From: Rubrivirga sp. SAORIC476
GTDB lineage: Bacteria > Bacteroidota > Rhodothermia > Rhodothermales > Rubricoccaceae
Length of the DNA: 64,000 nt
Assembly: GCF_002283555.1 (NCBI RefSeq)
Contig: NZ_MVOI01000015.1
Location: 62,001-126,000 of the forward strand
Direction of reading: 5' to 3'
In this document: positions 1 to 7,959 of the stretch, piece by piece
How the letters are laid out: the number at the start of each line of letters is the position of its first letter
Position numbering within the stretch: position 1 is the first letter of the stretch
Notes under the pieces: model-generated
What the model saw: the letters and a program-made list of their open reading frames with translations, nothing else
What the model was told of the DNA's origin: nothing
Database searches by the model: none
Translations under genes and position numbers: made by a program

Positions 1-1015
1 CGCGGCCCTGGGCCTGCCCGTCCTCACGCGCAAGGACTTCGTTTCCGGCTCCGACGTGCGCTGGTGCCCCGGTTGCGGCGACTACGCCGTGCTGGCCGCC
101 GTCCAACGGGCCCTGCCCGAGCTCGCCGAGACGCGCGAGAACGTCGTGTTCATCTCCGGCATCGGCTGCTCCAGCCGTTTTCCGTACTACATGAACACGT
201 ACGGCTTCCACAGCATCCACGGCCGCGCGCCTGCCGTGGCGACCGGCCTGAAGAGCACCCGCCCGGAGCTCGACGTGTGGGTGGTCACCGGCGACGGCGA
301 CGCGCTCTCCATCGGCGCGGGCCACACGGCCCACATGCTGCGCCGCAACGTGGACCTGCAGGTGTTGCTGTTCAACAACCAGATCTACGGCCTCACGAAG
401 GGCCAGTACTCGCCCACGAGCGAGGTCGGCAAGGTGACCAAGTCCTCGCCCTTCGGGTCGCTGGACCACCCGTTCAACCCGGCCGCGCTGGCGCTCGGCT
501 CCGACGGCACCTTCATCGCTCGGACGCTCGACCGCGACCCGAAGCACATGCAGACGGTCCTCAAAGCCGCCCACGAGCACTGCGGCACGTCGTTCGTCGA
601 GATCTACCAGAACTGCAACATCTTCAACGACGGCGCCTTCTTCGACTTCACCGAGCGCGACTCGAAGCCGCTGCGGACGCTGTTCGTGGAGGACGGCAAG
701 CCGATGACCTACGCCAACGGGACGAAGGGGCTCGTTTTGGATGGCCTGCGCCTGCGCTCGGTCGACCTCGGCGGTGTCCGTACCGAGTCGGACTGCGTGG
801 TGTACGACTCGACCGACAAGGCGCTCGCGCTGCTCGTGGTGGATCAGATGTTCTGGTCCGGCGACCTCCCCCGCCCGTTCGGCGTTCTCTACCGCGAGGA
901 CCGGCCGACGTACGACGCGCTCCTCAATGAGCAGGTCGACGCGGTCCGCGAGGCGAAGGGACCGGGCGACCTGAAGGCGCTGCTGGCGCAGGGCGAGACC
1001 TGGACCATCGAGTAG
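1..1015 (+). CDS. korB: 2-oxoacid:ferredoxin oxidoreductase subunit beta (KorB-type), 5' partial
   Basis: Thiamine-diphosphate subunit of a 2-oxoglutarate/2-oxoacid:ferredoxin oxidoreductase, which oxidatively decarboxylates a 2-oxoacid to acyl-CoA and reduces ferredoxin in the cytoplasm. The frame is open from base 2 and reads LPVLTRKDFVSGSDVRWCPG, the usual N-terminus of KorB proteins, so the true start lies just outside the window. The GTG at 56 is an internal Val codon. Visible motifs are CPGCG near the N-terminus, which helps bind the Fe-S cluster and TPP, and the TPP signature GDGDALSIGAGH followed about 20 residues later by FNN. The KGQYSPTSEVGK segment is typical of the family. The alpha subunit would be expected immediately upstream. 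The stop codon directly abuts the stop of the convergent next gene. Substrate choice (2-oxoglutarate versus pyruvate) is inferred from overall resemblance only. Confidence 0.9.
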   Translation, partial: AALGLPVLTRKDFVSGSDVRWCPGCGDYAVLAAVQRALPELAETRENVVFISGIGCSSRFPYYMNTYGFHSIHGRAPAVATGLKSTRPELDVWVVTGDGDALSIGAGHTAHMLRRNVDLQVLLFNNQIYGLTKGQYSPTSEVGKVTKSSPFGSLDHPFNPAALALGSDGTFIARTLDRDPKHMQTVLKAAHEHCGTSFVEIYQNCNIFNDGAFFDFTERDSKPLRTLFVEDGKPMTYANGTKGLVLDGLRLRSVDLGGVRTESDCVVYDSTDKALALLVVDQMFWSGDLPRPFGVLYREDRPTYDALLNEQVDAVREAKGPGDLKALLAQGETWTIE

Positions 1016-2716
1016 TCAGCGTGCCACCACGAGGCGGCCCGTGCCTGCGGGCCGTCCGCCCAGCGTGAGGCGGTAGACATAGAGCCCGGCCGGCCACCCG
1101 GCCACGTCCACCTCGGGGCGGTAGAGGCCTGCGCCGAGGACGCCATCCAGCGGCACGGCCACGCGGCGGCCGAGGGCGTCGAACACCTCCAGCCGGACGT
1201 CCGCCTCGGTGGCGAGGTCGAGTGAGAGGCGCGCCACGCCGATGGCGGGCGACGGCCAGGCGGTGCTGGCGAGGGCGTTGCGGCCCGGCCCGGGGACCGG
1301 GTCGGCGGGTGTGGTGACCACGCCCGGCAGATCCCCGAGGCGGAGGGTGGCGAGGTCGGGGTCGGGCGCGAACGGGACCGTCTGGGCCGCGGGGGCGGCC
1401 TCCAGCACCAGCCGGTTGACGGACGCGAGGGCCCCCTGCTCGGCCCTCGCCCACAGGTAGGCTGTGTCGACGGTGTACGTCTCCCCGGGCATCATATCGA
1501 AGGGACCATGGCTGGCGAGGATGCGCACGTCCGCGGGCCGATCCGTCCTCCCCGCACCATTCGTGTTGCGCTGACTCCAGTAGGAAGGCGGCAGGCCCGG
1601 GTAGACGTAGGTGGAGAATGTGGTCGCACCCGGGTTGTAGCCGTCGCCGCCGTAGGTCTGCGGCACGCCGTCGCAGTGCAGGCTTTGCAACTCGCGGTAG
1701 GCGGAGTGGCCACGCCCACCCATCTCAGCGCAAAAGTACCCGATGAGCGAACTCCCGCTCACCGGCACGAGCGACCCGGACAGCGCGCGCGCGGCGGGAC
1801 CGCTCAGAATGCGGAGCGCGGAGGCGGGCGGCGAGGCGCCGTAGAGGGTGTCGATGTCCGTTCCATTGTACGCGATCACGAGGTCCTGCTCCGGGACCGT
1901 GCCGACGTGATCGTCGCTGAACACACCGATGTCTGGGTCGACGTGGAAGCCCACGTAGGTGTCCGCGAGGGGCACCTCGCTTCGGTAAGTCAGGGCGTGG
2001 CGGACGAATACCATGCGCTGCACGTCGCCGGCAAACCGTCCCAGCGCGAGTCGCTCCCGCGCGTACGGCTCGCTGACCGTGAACGCCGTCACGCGGACCT
2101 CCAGCCCGGCGGGCGCGAGCCCACTCCACTCGTGGACGTTGCCCCTGTCGTTGAGCACCCACCAGGCGGTTTCATCGCCGAGGATCGCTGGCCGATCGCC
2201 CGCGGCGAGGTCATAGTTGGTCTCGATGCCGTCGCCATCGACCACGGGCGCGCCGAGGTGGACCGGCCAGTCGGCCAGGTCCGCGGTCGCGGATCCCGTG
2301 TCGTTGTAGCGGGCGACGTCCTCCAGCGTGACGTGCCAGATCCGGTCTGCCGCGGCACAGTCCTCGGTCGAGGGGATGCCTCCCGAGGAGGCGAGCGGCC
2401 CCGGCCAGTAGTCCGCGCCCCCGTACGTCGTCGCCGCCATGCGAAGGGACGACGGGTCGCCCCCGGCCAGCCCGCCGACCCAGAGGCTCGACGAGAACAT
2501 CGCGTCCACGCCGCCGCCCTTCGGCACTTCGAAGTGGGGCGGGTCGTCCGGCTGGGTGCTCGCGTCATAGAACAGGCGGCCCGTGTTGTAGACGGACGCG
2601 CGCACGTCGGAGCCGTCGAGGACGACGTGAGCCGTCCCGGGGGAGCAGTCTCCCGTCTCCTGGGCGAGAGCGGCGGGCGCCGCGAGAAAAAGGACCAGCA
2701 GCGTGGCGACGCGCAT
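1016..2716 (-). CDS. Exported protein with T9SS type A-like C-terminal sorting domain
   Basis: A 566-residue secreted protein of unknown function. The start at 2716 gives a clean signal peptide (MRVATLLVLFLAAPAALA, then QETGDCSPG). The frame is open further upstream, but that stretch is basic and non-signal-like. The body contains DGSDVRASVYNTGRLFYD and GGVDAMFSSSLWVGGLAGGD, a pattern also seen at the N-terminus of the cargo protein encoded at 14974-17223 (gene order 'LFEAGLWVGGRRADG'), so the two may share a fold. The last 80 residues form a sorting domain (VRLEVFDALGRRVAVPLDGV ... WPAGLYVYRLTLGG), of the type recognised by the type IX secretion system for export and surface attachment. No catalytic motif was recognised. 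Its stop codon (1016-1018) touches the korB stop codon with no spacer. Confidence 0.8.
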   Translation of the reverse strand: MRVATLLVLFLAAPAALAQETGDCSPGTAHVVLDGSDVRASVYNTGRLFYDASTQPDDPPHFEVPKGGGVDAMFSSSLWVGGLAGGDPSSLRMAATTYGGADYWPGPLASSGGIPSTEDCAAADRIWHVTLEDVARYNDTGSATADLADWPVHLGAPVVDGDGIETNYDLAAGDRPAILGDETAWWVLNDRGNVHEWSGLAPAGLEVRVTAFTVSEPYARERLALGRFAGDVQRMVFVRHALTYRSEVPLADTYVGFHVDPDIGVFSDDHVGTVPEQDLVIAYNGTDIDTLYGASPPASALRILSGPAARALSGSLVPVSGSSLIGYFCAEMGGRGHSAYRELQSLHCDGVPQTYGGDGYNPGATTFSTYVYPGLPPSYWSQRNTNGAGRTDRPADVRILASHGPFDMMPGETYTVDTAYLWARAEQGALASVNRLVLEAAPAAQTVPFAPDPDLATLRLGDLPGVVTTPADPVPGPGRNALASTAWPSPAIGVARLSLDLATEADVRLEVFDALGRRVAVPLDGVLGAGLYRPEVDVAGWPAGLYVYRLTLGGRPAGTGRLVVAR

Positions 2717-2841
2717 AGGCGACCTAACGTGTGTGTGTTTGCCACGATAGACTTCCTGCGACGACGGGTCTCTCCACGGCCTGCCCACCGGTCCGACGAC
2801 GGCCCCGAACGGCAGGGACGAGTTACAGACGGCGCGGTCCG

Positions 2842-2848
2842 TAGACTG
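2842..2848 (+). promoter_or_regulatory. Possible -7 element (TAGACTG) for the M19 dipeptidase gene
   Basis: TAGACTG lies 21 bases before the GTG start at 2869 and partly matches the Bacteroidota -7 consensus TAnnTTTG. No clear -33 element is visible. This is a weak call made from motif position only. Confidence 0.25.
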
Positions 2849-2868
2849 GCACGTCCTCCCGCTCCCCC

Positions 2869-4104
2869 GTGCCGACCCCTACTGCCCTCTTGATCGGCGT
2901 CCTGTGCGCCACCCTCACGGTCGCCTGCGCCGAGCCGACCCCGCCCACCTCGGGGACGCCGCCGACCGACTCCGTCGCTTCCGACACCGTCGCCACCGCA
3001 CCTGCCGTCGCCGACACCGTCGACACGTCGGATGGGGGTGACATCGTCCTGGACGCGGCCGAGGTGGACCGTCTCGTGGCGCAGGACACACTCTGGGCCG
3101 ACGCCCTCCGAATCCACTACGACGCCGTCGTGCTGGACGGCCACATCGACACGCCGACGCTGATGTTGGACCGCGGCTACGCGCTCGGCCAGCGCCACCG
3201 CGGCGACCACGTCGACCTGCCTCGGATGGCCGCGGGCGGCCTCGACGGCGCCTTCTTCTCGATCTACGTCGCCCGGAGCTACGGCGAGGGGCAGGCTGCG
3301 ACCGACCGCGCGCTGGCGATGATCGAGCGCGTCAACCAGCAGGTGGCCGGACTGGAGGGCGCGATGCTGGTCCGCACCGCCGACGGCGTGCTGCGCGCCC
3401 GCGAGCGCGGACAGGCCGCCGTGCTGCTCGGCCTCGAAGGCGGCCACGCGCTCCAGGGGTCGCCCGACGTGCTGCGCCTGCTCGCCGCCAACGGCGTCCG
3501 TTACGTGACGCTGACGCACACCAACACCAACGCCTGGGCCGACGCGTCCACCGACGCGCCGCGCTGGGGCGGCCTCAACGCCCTCGGCCGCGAGATGGTC
3601 ACCGAGATGAACCGCCTCGGCGTCCTCGTCGACCTGTCGCACGTGTCCGACGACACGATCCGCGACGCGCTCGCCGCGACGCGGGCGCCCGTCATCGTCA
3701 GCCACTCGTCGTGCCGTGCCCTCCACGACCACGCCCGCAACGTTTCCGACGACCTGCTCCGCGCCATCGCAGCGAACGACGGCGTCGTGATGATCAACTT
3801 CTACCCGCTCTACCTCGGCAGCGGGGCGGTCACGGTCGAGACGCTCCTCGACCACATCGAGCACGCCGTGGCGGTCGCCGGCGCCGACCACGTCGGCATC
3901 GGGAGCGACTTCGACGGGGTCACGTCGCTTCCCTCGGGCATGGGCGACGTGACGCGCCTGCCCTGGCTCACCTACGGCCTCCTCCAGCGTGGCGTCTCCG
4001 AGGCGGATGTCCGCAAGATCCTGGGCGGCAACGTGCTCCGCGTGATGCGCGAAGCGGAGCGGGTGGCGGCGGACATGCGGACCGAGGGGACGGCCTCGAA
4101 CTGA
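2869..4104 (+). CDS. Membrane dipeptidase, peptidase family M19, probable lipoprotein
   Basis: A 411-residue zinc dipeptidase of the renal-dipeptidase (M19) family, expected to cleave dipeptides, including those with a C-terminal D-residue, in the periplasm or at the membrane. The GTG start gives a short signal ending LTVAC, with Cys20 as probable lipid site, followed by a Pro/Thr/Ser-rich linker to about residue 65. Family motifs in order are DGHIDTP (His and Asp zinc ligands), LGLEGGHAL (bridging Glu), TLTHTNTN, VDLSHVSDD, SHSSCRALHDHARN (His ligands) and GIGSDFDG. Length fits the family once the linker is discounted. It is convergent with the phosphodiesterase gene at 4117, with 12 bp between the stops. 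Confidence 0.9.
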   Translation: MPTPTALLIGVLCATLTVACAEPTPPTSGTPPTDSVASDTVATAPAVADTVDTSDGGDIVLDAAEVDRLVAQDTLWADALRIHYDAVVLDGHIDTPTLMLDRGYALGQRHRGDHVDLPRMAAGGLDGAFFSIYVARSYGEGQAATDRALAMIERVNQQVAGLEGAMLVRTADGVLRARERGQAAVLLGLEGGHALQGSPDVLRLLAANGVRYVTLTHTNTNAWADASTDAPRWGGLNALGREMVTEMNRLGVLVDLSHVSDDTIRDALAATRAPVIVSHSSCRALHDHARNVSDDLLRAIAANDGVVMINFYPLYLGSGAVTVETLLDHIEHAVAVAGADHVGIGSDFDGVTSLPSGMGDVTRLPWLTYGLLQRGVSEADVRKILGGNVLRVMREAERVAADMRTEGTASN

Positions 4105-4116
4105 TCGCGCCCTGGA

Positions 4117-5373
4117 TCAGCGCAGCACCCGGTCCGCCGCGGTGGGGTCGCCCGCGTTGGGCGCCGGGTCGAGGCCCATCGCCCGCGTCAGGATGCCATA
4201 GACGTCGACAGTCTGGAGCGGCCCCACCTCGACGCCCGACCGGAAGTGGGGGCCGCGAGCCAGGAAGAGGCCGTGCATGTCCGGGAACGCGTTGTCGAAG
4301 CCGTGGGACCCGCCCGACGGGCGCTCCGGGTTGCGGTCGAGGTAGGCCTGAGAGGTCGCCGTCCAGCCCGGCTCGACCAGCACCACGACCGGCGGGATGC
4401 GATCATGGTTCGAGTAGTGGAGCCGCTCGGGCACGTCGGCCTTGCGCATCGCCGTCAGGTGGGGGAGCGCCGAGACGCGCGCGATGAGGGCGTCCACGTC
4501 GACCGTGTCGGCGGGCCAGAGGCCGACCACCTCGCCCCAGTCCACGTCGACCGTCTCCAGGTCCACCGCCTCGTCGAGGCGGACGGTGCGGTCGCGGGAC
4601 ACCGGGGTCATGCCGTGGTCGGAGACGACGACGAGGTCGACATCGTCGAGGCGCCCACGCGTGCGGAGGCCGTCCACGAAGCGCGCCAGCGCGGCGTCCA
4701 CCTCCTCGATGGCCGCGTCCACCTCGGGCGCGTCGGGGCCGTGGCGGTGCCCGGCGTTGTCGACGGCCTCGAAGTAGAGCGTTAGGAAGCCCGCGCCGTC
4801 GTCCAGCCACGCGAGGGCCTGATCGGCTCGGGCATCGTAGCCGAGGTCGCCGTCGTAGGCCAGCCAGTGCGTCGGGCGGACACCCCCGATCTCGGCCTCG
4901 GAGCCCGGCCAGAACACGGGCGCGGCCACGACGCCTTGCCTCTCGGCCGTCACCCAGATCGGCTCGCCGGCCCACCACCGGCCGTCCGTTACGGCGTCGC
5001 GGTTGGAGAGCGAGAAGCGCGAAGGCTCGCCGTCCACGAGTCGGTTCGGGTCCCGCATCGTGTTGCCCACGATCCCGTGCGCCTCCGGGTGCAGGCCGGT
5101 CACGAGCGAGTAGTGGTTCGGGAACGTCTTCGACGGAAAGACCGGCACGAGCCGCTCGGCGCGGACGCCTTCGGCTACCCAGCGCAGCGTGGGCGCGTCG
5201 ACGTCCCGGTCGAGGTAGTCCCAGCGGAAGCCGTCGATGGAGACGAGCACGAGGGCTCGGTCGGCACCGACTCCCCCGCTCTCCGGCACGGACGCCGTCG
5301 CGCACCCTGAGAGTTGCCGCCCGGCGACGAGCGCGAACAGAACGAGTGCGAGGGGGGCGAGCAGACGGCGCAT
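4117..5373 (-). CDS. NPP-type alkaline phosphatase superfamily phosphodiesterase, lipoprotein
   Basis: A 418-residue nucleotide pyrophosphatase/phosphodiesterase-like enzyme, expected to hydrolyse nucleotide or phosphodiester substrates outside the cytoplasm. The start at 5373 gives a lipoprotein signal with lipobox LSGC (Cys24). The metal and catalytic motifs of the family are present in order: LVSIDGFRWDYL (metal Asp), FPSKTFPNHYSLVTG (Thr nucleophile in SKT), GIVGN, YFEAVDNAGHRHGP (Asp and His ligands), VVSDHGM (Asp-His) and GSHGFDN (His). A TACCCTTTC box on this strand at 5397-5405 is a possible promoter element. Substrate specificity cannot be read from sequence alone. Confidence 0.88.
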   Translation of the reverse strand: MRRLLAPLALVLFALVAGRQLSGCATASVPESGGVGADRALVLVSIDGFRWDYLDRDVDAPTLRWVAEGVRAERLVPVFPSKTFPNHYSLVTGLHPEAHGIVGNTMRDPNRLVDGEPSRFSLSNRDAVTDGRWWAGEPIWVTAERQGVVAAPVFWPGSEAEIGGVRPTHWLAYDGDLGYDARADQALAWLDDGAGFLTLYFEAVDNAGHRHGPDAPEVDAAIEEVDAALARFVDGLRTRGRLDDVDLVVVSDHGMTPVSRDRTVRLDEAVDLETVDVDWGEVVGLWPADTVDVDALIARVSALPHLTAMRKADVPERLHYSNHDRIPPVVVLVEPGWTATSQAYLDRNPERPSGGSHGFDNAFPDMHGLFLARGPHFRSGVEVGPLQTVDVYGILTRAMGLDPAPNAGDPTAADRVLR

Positions 5374-5475
5374 GGACACTGGGACGAGAGAGCGAGGAAA
5401 GGGTAACGCCCTGCGCCGCCGCACCGGCGAGTGCATGCCGACGCCCGCCGCGTCGCCCGCCCGGCGGCCCGAGGC

Positions 5476-6819
5476 CTACTCGAAGTCCGTGTTGAGGCGG
5501 AAGCGGCTGATGCGGTTGTTGCCGGTGTCGGCCACGTAGACGACCTCTTCGTAGTACGCGACGCCGTTCGGGTTCGAGAACTGGAGCGGCCCCGCACCCG
5601 TGCCGCCGAACGAGGCGCGGACGGGTCGCGTGGAGCCCGCGCCCGGCGGCGGCGCGACCCCCTCGATGCCGTTCTGGTTGAACACGAAGAGGCTGTCCTT
5701 GCCCGCATCGAGCACGAACAGGTAGCCCGTCTGGTCGGGCGCGTAGGCCATGCTGGTCGGGCGGACGAACTGGCCGGGCTCGAACAGCGCGCCGTCGCCC
5801 AGGTCCGGGTTGCCCGCGGCGCCGAGGCGGGCGGAGTCGACGCGGTACTCGATGCCGTCGGTCGTCTCGACTACCTGCACCGACACGACGCCGTAGGTCG
5901 GGGTGGCCTCGGTCGGCGGCGGCGCGAGCGCCAGCAGGAAGTCCTCGTTGAGCGCCACCGAGCCGCGCTGCGGCGGGCCGACGAAGGTCAGCACGTCGGA
6001 CGGGTAATAGGCGCTCAGCAGCGTCGCACGGTCCGGTGTGAGCGCGCGGACGTACTGGATGTAGGCGCCGTCGGCGGTGTACTGGAGGAAAGCGTTGAAC
6101 GGGCTGAAGGCCTGGCTCGGGCGACCGGTCGCGGTCGTGTTGACCGGCCCGCGGCGCGTGACGTAGAGCCGGTTGTCGGCGAGCACGGAGACGCCCGTGA
6201 ACTCGGCGTCCTCGTCGCTGGCCCCCGTCGAGTAGACGTTGGGCGTCTCGAAGCGCGTGAACCGGCGGCTGCCGTCGTCGAACGGGTGCCACAGGATGTC
6301 CTCCACGGCGGGCGTGCCGGTCGTCAGGCCGCTGATGCGGTAGACGACGGCAAGGTCGCAGTCCTCCCCCCCACCCGACGACGGGCAGACGGCGTCGGCG
6401 ACGGTCGTGTCGCGGCGGGCGGCCACGTAGACGTTCAGGCGGCGGTCCTGCACGATGGCCGTGATGTCGCGCAGCGGCTGGCCTTCCACCTGGTCGAGCA
6501 GAAACTGAGGCCGCCCGGCGAGGTCGAGCACGTGCAAGCCCCGGTCGTCGGCCACGTAGACGAACTCGTCGTAGCCCACGTACACGTCCACCGGATTGAC
6601 GAAAGCGCCCCCGAAGCCCTGCGTGTAGAACGGGTTCAGCGGCACGTAGCCGACGTCGTCGACGAGCGTCGGGTCGGTCTGGCCCTCGATAAAGATCTCG
6701 TCGGTCGTCGGGTCCGACTTGGAGCCGAGCACGGCGTCACAGCCCGCGAGGCCAGTGGCCAGCAGGCAGAGGCCCAGGGCCGAGTGGCGGAAGAGAGACC
6801 GAGACATGGAGGAGGTCAT
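5476..6819 (-). CDS. NHL-repeat beta-propeller lipoprotein
   Basis: A 447-residue lipoprotein. Two in-frame starts are possible, at 6819 (MTSSMSRSLF) and 6807 (MSRSLF). Both keep the signal ending LATGLAGC. The mature part has repeated blades with YVADDRGLHVLDLAGR, YLFVLDAGKDSLFVFN and, at the C-terminus, SNPNGVAYYEEVVYVADTGN. These are NHL-type repeats that should form a six-bladed propeller binding protein, peptide or polysaccharide partners. It is the last gene of the minus-strand run that starts upstream with a TonB-dependent receptor, 53 bp after the PorV-like gene. It may be a surface or periplasmic accessory of that outer-membrane module. No enzymatic residues were recognised. Confidence 0.78.
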   Translation of the reverse strand: MTSSMSRSLFRHSALGLCLLATGLAGCDAVLGSKSDPTTDEIFIEGQTDPTLVDDVGYVPLNPFYTQGFGGAFVNPVDVYVGYDEFVYVADDRGLHVLDLAGRPQFLLDQVEGQPLRDITAIVQDRRLNVYVAARRDTTVADAVCPSSGGGEDCDLAVVYRISGLTTGTPAVEDILWHPFDDGSRRFTRFETPNVYSTGASDEDAEFTGVSVLADNRLYVTRRGPVNTTATGRPSQAFSPFNAFLQYTADGAYIQYVRALTPDRATLLSAYYPSDVLTFVGPPQRGSVALNEDFLLALAPPPTEATPTYGVVSVQVVETTDGIEYRVDSARLGAAGNPDLGDGALFEPGQFVRPTSMAYAPDQTGYLFVLDAGKDSLFVFNQNGIEGVAPPPGAGSTRPVRASFGGTGAGPLQFSNPNGVAYYEEVVYVADTGNNRISRFRLNTDFE

Positions 6820-6872
6820 CAGAGACGGGATGGAACGCTTGAGGAGGGGCCTGGAGGCTCCCTCCCACTGGC

Positions 6873-7883
6873 CTAGAAGTCGAGGGCGATGCCGATGCGG
6901 TGGGTCGGGCCGAGGCGCTCGTAGGTTTCGAAGGCGTAGTCGGCCCGGAGCGTGCGGTCGCCGAGGCCGGGCACCTCGACGCCGAAGCCGACCGTCGGGA
7001 GGGTCGCCTCGTCGACGCCGAAGCGGTAGCCGCCGCGGAGCGAGAGGATGTCGTTCCAGACGTACTCGGCGCCTACGTTGAGCTGCTCTGCGTTGTCGTT
7101 CGGGTTGGTGAGCTGGCCGGCCAGCGTCAGCGCGTGGTCGCCCGAGCGGATCACGTCGTAGCCGACGCCCAGCATGAAGGTCGTCGGCGGGACGAGGTCC
7201 TCGAACTCGTCCTCGACCACGATCTCGCCCTCGACCGTCTGGCGCTCGATGGAGCCGCTGGTGGTCCCGTTGAGGCCGAAGTTTCGGATCGCGACGCCGA
7301 TGGACGCGCCCGTCGAGCCGACGTTGTAGTGGACGCCGAGGTCGAGCAGCGGGACCGTGAGCGCGAGATCCGCCGACGCCTCGCGCGCCACCTTGGCCGT
7401 GACGCCGTACGAGAAGAGGTCGGTGAGCGCCTGGCTGACCGTCAGCCCCCCGACGACGCCGAGGTAGCGGAACGTCTGGCCCGTGCCCGAGGGCCCCGAG
7501 AACTCCGTCGTGACCGCCATCTCGCCCGAGTCGAGCGTCTGGACGTGGCCGCCGACCGTGAACGCCCCGACGCGCCGGGTCACGGCGGCGTAGTTGAGCG
7601 ACACGTCCGAGAAGTAGGACAGCGTGGCCGCCATGGCCTGCGTCTGGCCGCCTCGGGCGGAGAGCGCAGGGTTCCAGAAGAGCGACGACGCGTCGTCCGC
7701 CGTGGCCACGGCCGTGCCGCCGAGGGCAGCGCCGCGCGGGTCGACGGCGATCTCCAGGAACTGGAAGCCGGCCGTCCCCGCCCGGTCCTCGCCGTAGGCC
7801 GGCAGGATCTGGGCCGACGCGCTGCCGAGCCCGGAGGCGGCGACGAGCCCGACGAGGAGACCGAGGCGGAGGGTGAGAGTCAT
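6873..7883 (-). CDS. PorV/PorQ-family outer-membrane barrel protein
   Basis: A 336-residue exported beta-barrel protein resembling the PorV/PorQ (UPF0164) family. PorV is a T9SS outer-membrane component that shuttles cargo by binding its C-terminal domain. The signal peptide is MTLTLRLGLLVGLVAASGLG followed by SASAQ. The family N-terminal signature is visible: FLEIAVDPRGAALGGTAVAT then DDASSLFWNPAL. The rest alternates short amphipathic strands and turns and ends RIGIALDF, with the terminal Phe usual for barrel proteins. Because it lies in an operon with a TonB receptor and lipoproteins and not with sov or por genes, it may be a paralogue serving this locus. That is inference. Confidence 0.78.
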   Translation of the reverse strand: MTLTLRLGLLVGLVAASGLGSASAQILPAYGEDRAGTAGFQFLEIAVDPRGAALGGTAVATADDASSLFWNPALSARGGQTQAMAATLSYFSDVSLNYAAVTRRVGAFTVGGHVQTLDSGEMAVTTEFSGPSGTGQTFRYLGVVGGLTVSQALTDLFSYGVTAKVAREASADLALTVPLLDLGVHYNVGSTGASIGVAIRNFGLNGTTSGSIERQTVEGEIVVEDEFEDLVPPTTFMLGVGYDVIRSGDHALTLAGQLTNPNDNAEQLNVGAEYVWNDILSLRGGYRFGVDEATLPTVGFGVEVPGLGDRTLRADYAFETYERLGPTHRIGIALDF

Positions 7884-7887
7884 GAAG

Positions 7888-7949
7888 GGTACGGGGTACC
7901 AGGTACGGGGTACAGTCAGACGCGCGATCCGTACCGCGCACCCCGTACC
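7888..7949. repeat. GGTAC-rich direct and inverted repeat between TonB receptor and PorV-like genes
   Basis: GGTACGGGGTAC occurs twice in direct orientation (7888-7899 and 7902-7913). The ten bases 7902-7911 are exactly complementary in reverse to 7940-7949 (ACCCCGTACC), giving a 10-bp stem with a 28-nt loop. GTACCGCG is repeated within the second arm. The element fills nearly all of the 76-bp gap between two co-directional genes. It could be an RNA stem-loop for transcript processing or attenuation. Confidence 0.7.
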
Positions 7950-7959
7950 GCGTACCCGC

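Noticed and set aside
64-930. Arg/Pro-rich long open frames overlapping korB and many other genes on either strand
   Set aside because: In 70% GC DNA stop codons are rare, so shadow frames are long. Their products are Arg/Pro/Ala-rich low complexity and have no domain features.
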